Made by a program: the position numbers and the translations under genes. The notes below the pieces were generated by a model. That model was not told where the DNA came from and made no database searches. It saw only the letters and a list, made by a program, of their open reading frames with translations. From the NCBI GenBank assembly GCA_001574975.1, contig KQ965836.1, forward strand, positions 8,548-72,547: 64,000 nucleotides of DNA, given 5' to 3'. Origin of the DNA: Gonapodya prolifera JEL478. Its lineage: Eukaryota > Monoblepharomycota > Monoblepharidomycetes > Monoblepharidales > Gonapodyaceae. This document shows, piece by piece, positions 10,619 through 20,462 of this stretch (position 1 is its first letter; every line of letters starts with the position of its first letter).

Positions 10619-11835
10619 ATGACGTCCGCCAGCAAGAGCCCCAGTTTTCTCACTCGTTTCTTTCAGTCCACGAAGCAGAAAGCAGGCGAGGAAGGAGAGC
10701 CCCAAACAGACAGGCACCCACACCCCAATCGCGCCCTGCCTAAAGTCACCAACGTTTCAGGGGTCGTTCACCCGCCACGTACGAGCCCATCAGCAAAAGC
10801 GCCGAATGCCGCCGCCCGCGACATTCCCGCTGGCGACAGCAAGAGGACGCCCCGGCCTGCTCCAGCCGCCAGTATCGACCCTGCTCCTGCCAGCATCCAC
10901 CTCCCCCCACACCATCCAACCTCTAAACCTCCTCCCACGATCCCGCGTGCACCGGAGACCGAGAGCGCGCGGCTTGCGCGCGAGGTGTGGAGGGAAATTC
11001 TCGAGGAGAGGAATCGTGGCGATAGGCTCGAGGGCGATGCACACGCCATAGAAATGACCATCGGCGAGATGTTGAAAGAGCATCAGCTGCAGCTGGAGCT
11101 GGAGCAGAGCATCGCCAAGCTGACAGAGGAGAAGACAAGGTTGGCACAGAGGCTGATGGCCGAAATGGCGGAGTTTTCCACAGGGCGTTGGAAAGGATTC
11201 GATATCAGGGACTTCATTCCCCCAGGGGAAGAGGACAAGCCGCACAGGCTTGCCCACGAGGTGGACAAGCAGCACCGCGCCTTGACACAGGAGGCGCGCC
11301 GAGTCAAAGCACATGTGCACCAGAGAAACCTAGAGCTGGGCAAAGCCCGCAGCGACTGCGTTGCGCTCGACGCCAAGGCCGAGAAGGCCCGGGTGGACCT
11401 CGAGCTGCTCGACGTGGAGGTCGAGACCAAGAAGGCGCAGATTGCGCAGATGGAAGGGGACGAGCGCATGATGATGGAGGATATGGACAGTCTGCGGTGG
11501 GAGCGGGAGGAGATCGCCGCAAAGCTGAGCCAGTTTGCGCCTGTCGTCGACCAGCTTGAGCGGCTTGCGGAGTTTTGGGAGACCGAGCGGGCGTGCTACA
11601 ATGTGCGTTTCTCAGGGGGCTGTTTTTGTGCTGTGCGGATATTTTCTTCATTGACCATCCTCCCATTCTAACGACTTGTTTTGTTTCTTCGCCGTGTTGC
11701 TCACAGGCACACAAGGCTGTCATTGAGGAGTATATGAAAGACTTTAAGGAAGATGTCGCCAAAACACAGGCTTGGCTCGATGGAGTTCTGGGCGCACTGG
11801 AAAAAGATGTCAATGCGAGGTCGCTAGAAGTGTAG
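10619..11835 (+). CDS. Coiled-coil protein, kinase-domain-less neighbour of alpha-kinase
   Basis: Two exons (10619-11602 and 11707-11835) give 1113 nt, or 370 residues. The first ~115 residues are Pro/Ser/Ala-rich and disordered. Residues about 120-370 are almost continuous heptad coiled coil (for example EMLKEHQLQLELEQSIAKL and EVETKKAQIAQMEGDERMM). No kinase or other catalytic domain follows. It begins 140 bp after the alpha-kinase stop on the same strand. It shares the layout of the kinase's N-terminal half, including an aromatic/acidic ending: EFWETERACY here, QLWAAERELF in the kinase. It could therefore be a truncated paralogue or a coiled-coil partner or substrate of the kinase; this is inference. 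Confidence 0.65.
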
Positions 11836-12008
11836 GGTACTCAGAATACTCATGCGTGGTGGCTTTGACCCCACTGGTCTGTGGAGAATGTTTTATCAAC
11901 TAGATGTGGCGTTGTGGGGCTTACTACTTATCTATCCTTTTTTTCCGGGGTTTTCTGCGATCCCTCACCCGCCTCGCAAACAAGAACATTCACTTCCTGA
12001 TTCTCGCC

Positions 12009-14434
12009 ATGGCGACGCCCGGAAGGGCCGTGGGCAGAGAGCTGGACGAGACCAACATCGCGGGGTTGAAGCGCCACAAGGCGCCGTGTCGCTTCTGCCA
12101 CGCAGACCCCGCGACCCTAAAAGCGGCCACGGATGCAGCAGCCTACCTCGCGACGCAAAGGGTTCGTTAGCTGTTGCTTCCATTCGAGCTATCTTTGGCT
12201 GATGAAATGGAGAGGACTCGCTGTTGGTTCACAGAAAGAAATCGCCAACCAAACTGGCAAGGTGGCCGACCCGTTCGCCCCAGCAGGCGATCCCCTGGGC
12301 TACCTTTCGCGCCTCAAGCCAGACCAAGTGACCGCACTGCGCGGAAAACTGACCGCGGTGACGGGAATTCTGCTGACGAAGATGGGTCCGCCCCCCGCTG
12401 CTTCAGATGGCCCGCTCGACGCGGCAGTCCTGGTGCAGCTTCTCGACGATGTGTTTAGGCGCGTCCGAATGCACATGCAGACGCTGGACTCTGACCGCGA
12501 GTACAGGACCATGCAGTGGTGCACCGAGAACTGGTACCCACTTTCGGACACTGAGCGCGAGTTCCATTGGCCGCTGTGGACCATCCAAGACCAAGCGTCA
12601 TTGCGAGGAACACTCAGGAGTGACCCGAGCAAGAGCCCGCTGCCGCACATAAGAGAGATCGTGTTGCGCGCAGCCCATTTGGTTTCTGGATACTTTGGAC
12701 GTATGTTGAATTATGTGTTCTCCGCGCTCTGCCAAAGGACGTGGACGGTCAAACGTCAAACTTTTACCACTTTGAACTGCAGGTTTGCACACCTTGATAG
12801 TCGACGATGGGTCAGATGCAGATTCCATTACAGAAAAATGTGAGTCTTAAAGCTTCCAGGGAAGACTTTGCCACTGTTCGCTTTCTGCTCGCCCGCGTTG
12901 ATGCCTCCTACCGTCCACCCCCAGCCGAGGAAAACCCATTCGAGGACGATTTGGCCTCAACAAACGACGCAGCCATGGCTTTTGGCGCGGAGCTTCTCTC
13001 TTTTGTTTTGAGGTGTCTGATAGTTTCACAGCACTCCACGGACCAAGAGCTCTATTTGCAGCTTCTGGACATTTTTGACACTGTCCATTCCATTGCAATT
13101 TACTCTGCTCGACTTTCTTCGCTCGTCTCATTTGTTGCGGGCATCGACTATGGGCGAATGGCGCTTAGCACGTCGCTGGATGGGCTTGTGCCCAACCTCT
13201 ACGGTGCGGAAAGAATGGAAACCACACTGCCAAAGCTTCGCTTCTGCCTCACAGCTGCAAAAGTCAACGACGGAAAGTTTGCGAGCCTGGAGGAGTTCAT
13301 CACAGCCAAGGTCCACGTTGGCATGCTGAACACTCTCAGAGTCACACAGGCGTGGAAAGACCTCGCGATTGTTCTCCCGTTCATTGTTCGGGTGTATGCA
13401 TTCAAAGTTGGGCAACTCCATGATTCTCCCGCGGAGCAAAGGAGTTTGGTCGCTGATTTTGCCAGTCAGTTTTTCGAATGTGTCCCGAGCATCCCGTTTG
13501 AGTTGGACAGGCGTATCAGTGAGAATCACATCTCCACCCTAACTGAAATGGTTCCGAACTGGGCACGCACCCCGGCGGAAGCGGCCTGGTTCGAGCTTCT
13601 TACCATCTGGCGACACTCCATTCAAAAGCGCAGAGCTGATTACGGAAAGGCTCAGAGAGCGGAAGGAAAGTATGCCACGGTTGGCGAACGCATCAAAAAG
13701 ATGCTTCCAGGGAATAAGGGTTCGAAGCCGCAACAAGGCGCACACCTTAATGCCGAGGCACAGATGGACGAGGAAGTGGTTGCAACTGTCGAAAGAATCG
13801 AGACGTTAGCCTACGAACACCCGGGCACGGTGCAAAGGGTGCACGTACGTGATCGCGCGCGAATCCTCGATGGCGGTTGGACGCAGACGACTCCGTGCAG
13901 CTACTGCGGAAAGAAGTTCACCGTTGTGAACGTGGAGAAGATGTATGAGGTCACTTGCCAGTGGGTTCGAGGTCTTTTTTGCCGATCATCCCAATAGGAA
14001 AGCGAGGCTTCAAGCTGACACTCTATTTGTTTGGCCTTTTCGTTCCTACCAGCGAGTGCCTTCAAAATCACCGCCCTCAACCCAAGCAGGTTTCGAGTGA
14101 TGCCCCAATGACTGCACCACGATTCTCCGCGAGCAACCCGTTTGCTTTGTTCGACACGACGCCATCGGGCTGGAGCACGGCGGTGGAGCTTCTGGACCGA
14201 AAACAGCACGTTGACGTTTATTGGCTCGGCCAGGCCATCCAGCTTCGGCAGGGCGCACTTATGCAGGCTCTGCACATGAAAATGCCCGAGGATCCCAACG
14301 TAGCTGTGCCTCCGTTTGAGGAAGATGTAGATGCGGACGAGTTGATGGACTCGCTTGGCGGAGATCAGCTGGTGGACCAGACGAAACGGATGCTTGAGCG
14401 CGTGGTTGGGAATGCGTGCCGAAACACCGATTAG
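12009..14434 (+). CDS. Unknown protein with CxxC-CxxC zinc ribbon
   Basis: Exons 12009-12161, 12235-12700, 12853-13960 and 14053-14434 sum to 2109 nt (702 residues). The N-terminus has a short Cys cluster (APCRFCHADP). A long, largely helical central region follows (for example DDVFRRVRMHMQTLDSDREY and AMAFGAELLSFVLRCLIV) with no recognised domain. Near residues 545-570 is a zinc-ribbon-like motif, PCSYCGKKFTVV then MYEVTCHEC: two CxxC pairs separated by 18 residues, with the second pair created by splicing at 13960/14053. The C-terminus (about 125 residues) is acidic. I do not recognise the family. The junction into 12853 is the least certain. Same-strand position between the coiled-coil and vWFA genes makes it part of the alpha-kinase/vWFA neighbourhood. 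Confidence 0.6.
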
Positions 14435-14754
14435 AGTAGAGAACCCACTGTATGGGTTTTGTGGAGTGCTTATGATTCAAACTTTACTTACTTCTCCTCG
14501 TTCCCAGCTTTTAATCCTGCGCGAGGAAAGTGCAGATACCTAATCAGGTGCTGACTCAACTGTGGCGCTGACCGTGGACGCTTCCTCAGCCTTAGCCTGG
14601 GACCCCCTAACAAAGATCCCTCCACACACCAAACACCATTGCACGTCGCCCATGTCCACCCGCCTTGCGGAAACACTCCGCCGTCTGGAGGAGGTGCGTC
14701 GAGCACGTGGTGGAAGCGCCGTGAATGCTGAATGCTGAACCAACCGCGTCAACA

Positions 14755-16586
14755 ATGCAGGCGAAGGGACTGCGAGAGCGAAGGCGCCAGGAGGTCGACC
14801 CGTCTGTTCTCGCCGGCTACCTTCAGCACAACGGGTGAGCTTCCCTGCGTCCCGTATCTTGAGCGGTGCTTCTGAGGTGGCTTTGCTCTTTTTCCCCAAC
14901 CCCCCCCCCGCATTCGCCCTCTCAGGTTTTCTATCCGCCTATCGGGAACTCCATCCGCCCCGCCCCCATCGTCCTTCTCCTCCAATGGCGGCATGGGCAT
15001 GCCAGGGATGGGCCCCGACGGTGCCTCGTCAATGCCAGGTGGCTATCCCTCGGACTCCCCCGTCGCATACCCCTCCATGAGCTCGTTGGACGTTGCCGGC
15101 CCGCCTTATGGACTGGACGCACCTCGTGTTGGCTATGCCGACCCACGCTTTGGTCCATATAAACCCGTCAGCTACATGCCTTCCAGTCTGCCGTCGTTTG
15201 GCGTCCAGCCTCCGAGTTTCGACCCACCCTCGTACCGCACATCCGAAAATTCCTATATGACTCCCCCGCCCGCCGATCGGTATGACGTCGGCGCCCTCGC
15301 GGGCCGGGTTGATGCACTCTTCATTGCCCCGCCGCCCGAGCCACGTCTCACTCGCGCGGCTGCAGTCGTGCAGGCGCCGAATGCATCGGGTCCGAGCTTT
15401 CTCCCACCGCCGATAGAGTCTTACACCTCCACCCCGCCACTCCCAGCAGCGACGGATTTGTTTGCGCGACAGAGAGCCGCGAGGGACAAGGCTAATGCCG
15501 AAACTGCGGCGCAGGAGTCACAGGGTACAGCAGTAGACGTCTGCTATGTGTTGGATTGCACGGTTGGTGTCTCTGGTTGTTTCTGAAGTCGCTCCATGCA
15601 TCTGAAATCCACGCTTCTGCTCATCAGGGTTCAATGCAAGCATGGATTGATCAAGCAAAGACCAAAATCATCCAAATCATGGATGAGCTCCAGAAAATGC
15701 ACAAGGGCACCAAGCTCAATGTCGCATTCATTGGTTCGTTAAAATGGAGAGTGCATCGTGTTTTTCTCATCACTCATGGACCAAAGTATGCCAACAGGCT
15801 ACAGAGACTTTGAGGACGTTGAGCCCATGATCTTCATTGACTTTTGTGACCCCGCTACGTTGGCGCCTAAAATCCAACGCATTGAGGCCGATGGTGAGAA
15901 AGCATTTGGTGTGACGCTTTTGCGGCGGGCAGCCTAATAGCTGAGATTTGTCGTTCAGGTGGTGGGGACGCGGCAGAAGATGTTATGGGTGCGCTCGTGC
16001 TCATTCCAAAACTCTCTTGGTGGGCCAAGAGCCGACTCGTCATTGTTGGTGTTTGCAGTGAAGTTTCTGTGGGCCTTCAGTGCTCTGATACAGTCCATTT
16101 TGCACCACCCTTTTTTGCATACAGCACATTGCTGACGCCCCCCCTCATGGCAAGGCGCTGCACGACCTTGGGGCGGACAACGACAGGTACTGGGACACTC
16201 CGGATCCAAGCGGCAACGACGGTACAAACCTCATCCTTACGAAGAGAGTCATTGCGGATATCGTTGGTCATAGCATCGACTACTACTTCTTCCGGTAAGT
16301 TGAAAGTTGCGATAGAGGACAAAGCTGTGAGGATGTTGACAAAAGCCGACTGACTGCTCTCTGTCACGCAAACCACAGCATAAACAACTACACTGACAAG
16401 ATGGTCAACGTTTTCCGAGAGGAGCACAAGAAGCTCACCAAGCACCAACCTGCTGGGATATCGAATTTCCACGAGCAGAAGATGTCAGATGGCGCGGAGC
16501 AGTTCCTTCCTGCAACACTGCAGGCCATCAGCACGTCGATGAGGAAGTTTGGCAGGAAGCCGAGAAATATCGCTCGGGCTTCGTGA
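14755..16586 (+). CDS. vWFA-domain protein (VwkA-type) with intact MIDAS
   Basis: Seven exons (14755-14834, 14926-15562, 15628-15733, 15798-15893, 15959-16044, 16125-16294, 16379-16586) sum to 1383 nt (460 residues). Residues 30-230 are Pro/Gly/Ser-rich and disordered. The vWFA domain begins VDVCYVLDCT, continues across the intron as GSMQAWIDQAKTKI, then LNVAFIG, YRDFEDVEPMIFIDF, a DGGGDAAEDVMGAL threonine-loop region, KSRLVI, HIADAPPHG and YYFFRINNYTDKM. D-x-T-G-S with the later GGD and HIADAP loops is the canonical metal-binding site of the vWFA found in VwkA-like alpha-kinase proteins. No kinase domain is attached. A 106-nt exon bounded by the same introns occurs in the minus-strand paralogue at 4267-5970. 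It is likely an adaptor or regulator of alpha-kinase function (inference). Confidence 0.85.
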
Positions 16587-19398
16587 GGCTCGTCGATTTG
16601 GTCATACAACAAGAAAATCTCATTTAAATCAATGGTATGCGAAGGGTACAGCATTGCCAAAATAGAATTTAATTTGTAGTAACTGAGCCCCACAAAGTGC
16701 CGAACCGATAGGATAGCAAGAGCTCGTCTTGGGCGGTGGGAATGTGCTATACAAATGAAGTATAGCTTCCCTCACAGCGAAAAGAAGGGGTTTGAATTTC
16801 ACATTTCGGCCAGCCGAAAGGGCGCAGTGAGTCTGCGACGGCATAATACCGGCTTGGTGCCATGGAAGTGTGCAGTTATACCGTGCTAACAAGATATTGG
16901 CGGAATTGGGTTCAGCACCTTACATGTCGTTCGGACCACGAGAAATGAACGGGATCGAACTATGCTCGGCGATTCTCTGCCCCTGAAAATGTTGGCACCA
17001 GGGTCGCGCGCTTCTGCCACATCCAAAACTACTTCTTTCACGTCTGCTTCAACGCACCGATCGCCTGAAGTCTGCACGCGTTCGTCCCCCCCCTTTTCAA
17101 ATTTTAAGGGTTGGGCTCCGCGGTACAGGAACTGCACTGGCGGATGGCGTCTCGAAGATCCAACTTAGTGAATTAAATAAGAATTTGAAGAGCCTTTTGC
17201 AAAACTGGAACAGGATTGAATAACACAGTGTGGTAGAACAGCGAAGAAGATCAACATCACTTGTTGAAGGTTTCTGTCGGTGCTTAATGGCTCATCGTGC
17301 CAAAGTGCATTGCGAAAGGAGTTCGTCGGGGCGGGATGCCGGACGGCTAGCACGGCCGCTGATCCTCCGCAACGGGATGCTCTCAAACTCTTTGATGGAC
17401 CTAGACCACCGGGGTTGACCTATCAATGAAAGAAATCATCCGTCGATTTTCGAAATGATATCGACGTGGTCTTTCTGCCAATGTTGGACGTCACCCGACC
17501 CCAATCAATGAGCCCATGCAACTCGCCGTGCCTATACAGTCGAGTGAAGGAAGGAGAAGGATTGGAGGGCATTTTTACAGTAATAGCTATCGTGTAGAGG
17601 TCGCATTACAATGATCCACACGTCTGAAGTGATTGCCCAAGAGCAGGAGAAAAGACTTGTAGGGGCGAATCGTTGTCGATATACCTCCTGCAGTCAACCT
17701 TGACGTCAGATGACATGTGATGTCTGCTCAGAAAGGTCCATCGCTGTCCGGTCTCCACATAGCACCACCTGCGACCTCTCGTAAACCTTCCCCATCGTCA
17801 CCCGCACCAAGGCAACGTCCCGTCACTGTGGGACCCATTTGACCCATCATTTCCGTTCGGGTGTTCGATCGTTCCTGTTTGCTCACAAGGTGTGCTGCAG
17901 TCGCTCGATAACTTCTGCGGCAAATAACTGCCCGCGACACACACACGTCACCTTTGCGGCGACTATCTCCGACCCAATAAATGTTCTCGTACGAACCAAC
18001 AAATTGAGCCACAGCGATCCATCACGGCACTACTAGTGATCCCTGGGCCGTGAAAGTCTCTGGGGCTGCGAGCAAACTGTGGATTGCTGGGGTGAGTGTG
18101 GCACATCCTTTTCTTCAGCAACTCCTCCATCAGCAAGCATCCGCAGAGGCTCGCCGCCCATCAGTGCGTTGAGAGGCTCAGATGCAAATCGTTCAATTTT
18201 GCGCGGAAAACCGCAAAACCTTCCCCCTTGGGCCACCAGGAAAGCTAATCGAACTTCGTCTCTTTCAGCACCCACCCCCACATTGCTTTCTTCGACGACT
18301 ACAAAGCCTCCTCCAGGTTGATTTCGAAAGCATCAGGTGTGCTTCTCTGAGCTGTGCGCCGTTTTCCATGTGTTGACTGGCGCTTTTACTGCAGCAACAA
18401 GAGCGTCTAACAACCACCTTCATCCACTCCTTCTCCGAGGTAAACATTTTCCTCTCTGCTCAATTCTTCTTTCACGTCGGAACCAATGTCGCGGTTTCAT
18501 TGACAGACTGGTGCAGACCCTTCTCAACTACTTCAACGAACCTCTTTACGTCTCCCCTCATTCTATTCCACGAGTTTGACAGAACCATCAGCGGCACCAA
18601 GCAGCCCATACCAACTTCGCTCGCAACATATATAGTCAGTCTCACGCGACTGCATTCTGTATTTCAATGGGTGCGTTTGATATCTTGCAAGATTGTTGTC
18701 AAAGTCCTGGTGAGTCTCTTGCAATGAGAGGCTCAACTCCTGGTGTATGTGCATTTAATCGGCTCTCATGCTGTAAGAATCTACCAGGAGGCATCACATT
18801 GGATAGAGTTTGCGCTCTGTTCAAAAGTGTTGGTGTGCATGAGAACTGCCAGTGAGTTTGTCCTTAACACAGTGACCCTGGCGGGAAGCTCATACTACCT
18901 CGCATTGTAGTGCCTTGAGAAGTTGGAATGGAAGCAGCAGCTCTGGTAAGTATCAACTTGGCCCTCTGCAGATGAAATTGTTTTCTTGAACAGAAAACTT
19001 GGTTCAATTGACAGCTTAAGTCAGGCTCAGGAATGAGGCAGAAGTGTCAAGGGCAGTGACAAATACCAATGGCGGACGTTGGCCGGCAAAGAATTACAGT
19101 GGAAAGGGCTGATTCAGCGGCATTAGGTATGTGCAATTGCACAAGCTACATTTGGGAATTGTGATCTGAAATTCTTGCATTCATACGCACTGATGGATGT
19201 CAGCACTCAGCAAACCACCTCATTCCCAGATCAAGGTCAACGCAAACTGCTGGGATGGTCCCCTCACACACATTTATCAGCTCTATCACAACGTCTCTTG
19301 TGAATGAACTGGCCACACCACTTCTCGATCGCCTCATAGGTCCAATCACTGCCGCTGTCCAGACAACATTGGAGTCTAACCCACAATGAATTACTAAG
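16587..19398. other. Gene-poor 2.8-kb stretch with coding-like scraps
   Basis: No complete gene can be assembled. Between about 18410 and 18860 on the plus strand short open segments look protein-like (for example SLTDWCRPFSTTSTNLFTSP and NLPGGITLDRVCALFKSVG). They are interrupted and match no family I know. The composition is more AT-rich than the flanking genes. The likeliest content is an old mobile or gene remnant followed by ordinary intergenic DNA. Confidence 0.4.
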
Positions 19399-19569
19399 TT
19401 GGAGGCACGCAACACAGAATTGAAGAAGGAGCTGGAGGATGTGAACCTCGGGCTTACAGGACAGGTTGAGGAGACTGAAAGACTACAAAATGTTCTCGAT
19501 CAAACCATGGAAGAATGTGAGGCGCTCCAAACTGAAATCTTGGATCAGGACGATGATGATGATGATTAA
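19250..19569 (+). pseudogene. Broken coiled-coil reading frame, possibly from a mobile element
   Basis: A plus-strand segment encodes an amphipathic helix-rich stretch (ATPLLDRLIGPITAAVQTTL), then a strong heptad coiled coil (KLEARNTELKKELEDVNL), and ends in an aspartate run just before a stop at about 19567. It is broken and lacks a recognisable start. Such short coil-bearing frames are common in gag-like parts of fungal retroelements, but no diagnostic domain was found, so the family stays open. Confidence 0.35.
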
Positions 19570-20314
19570 CATCCGTGGGCAAACTCTGATGATGAAGGTG
19601 ACGAAGATGGGGAGAGGCTTTGGTAAATGGGTGGGGCTTGGCGCTTACTGTGTGGATACCATGTTCTGAAGGTTGTTCTAGTATTGATTGTCAAAAACAA
19701 ACCCATCAACATTGTATAACGTGGACCACTGTCAATCGTGGAATGCACAGCGCTTGTTGTAAACTTAGCGTAAGCAGTATCAACATACCCAAGTGTTTTG
19801 ATATTTCCACTTCTAAGCTTTGCAATATAAGATGTATATTTTGGGTCTCTTTGTTTTCCAGGGCCTGATGCTGGGTTTATGATACAAACAATTTCGACAT
19901 TTGAATAACGCATCAACAAGTCGATGAGTCTATCCCACTCGTCACCAGGATAAACATAAAGGGGTAAAAGGACTGCATTTGGCTGAAGAGGAGATTGTGA
20001 TTTGATTGGGGGAGATGAGGAAGGAGAAGGAGATGGTGATTGTGATTTCCATTTTGTGAACCATAGAACGACCAAGCACAGCACAATAGCGCTGTGAAAG
20101 CAAACAGCAATACTTTAGCGCTCATTTTTATATATATCCTTTACGCAAATATTGTTCCGATTATTGTGAGTAAGGCATTCCCCATTGCTGATGCAACATA
20201 TCTTTGTCCAACGAAGCGCCCTTGTGCAAAAGCAGCGTCTATCAGTAGTGCTGTCACAAAAAGAGTGATGACTGCATATATAGTGATTGTGCGGCTCGCG
20301 CCCATGAATCTCAT
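19566..20314 (-). CDS. Membrane-anchored spherulin-4-like protein
   Basis: Two exons are proposed: 20314-20145 and 20091-19566. The first encodes one hydrophobic helix (ITIYAVITLFVTALLIDAAF). A second (LLTIIGTIFA joined to AIVLCLVVLWF) straddles the intron. After a Ser/Pro linker comes a clear start of the spherulation-specific family 4 fold: VLLPLYVYPGDEWDRLIDLL, NVEIVCIINPASGPG, and YTSYIAKLRSGNIKTLGYVD. Family members are secreted or wall-associated proteins with a TIM-barrel-like fold. Here only the N-terminal half is recognisable; after TAYAKF the similarity fades, so the 3' end may be truncated or misread. An alternative start upstream at 20461 would add a third hydrophobic segment. Confidence 0.55.
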
Positions 20315-20462
20315 GATGACCACAACAACCAAGCTCACGATGAAGTAAAAATGCCTGTTTATTCCCGTGTTACATTTACGTGCATGTACATACCTTACTG
20401 TGCCGTGACGACACAACATTGCCAAAGCGCAGTCTATCTCTATGTGGCATATGTAATGCAAG

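Noticed and set aside
12840-12859. Apparent 20-nt intron (gtgagt...ttccag) in the zinc-ribbon gene
   Set aside because: Neither using it with the 57-nt segment before it nor a single intron ending at 12859 keeps the frame; an acceptor at 12852 does, with exon total divisible by three.
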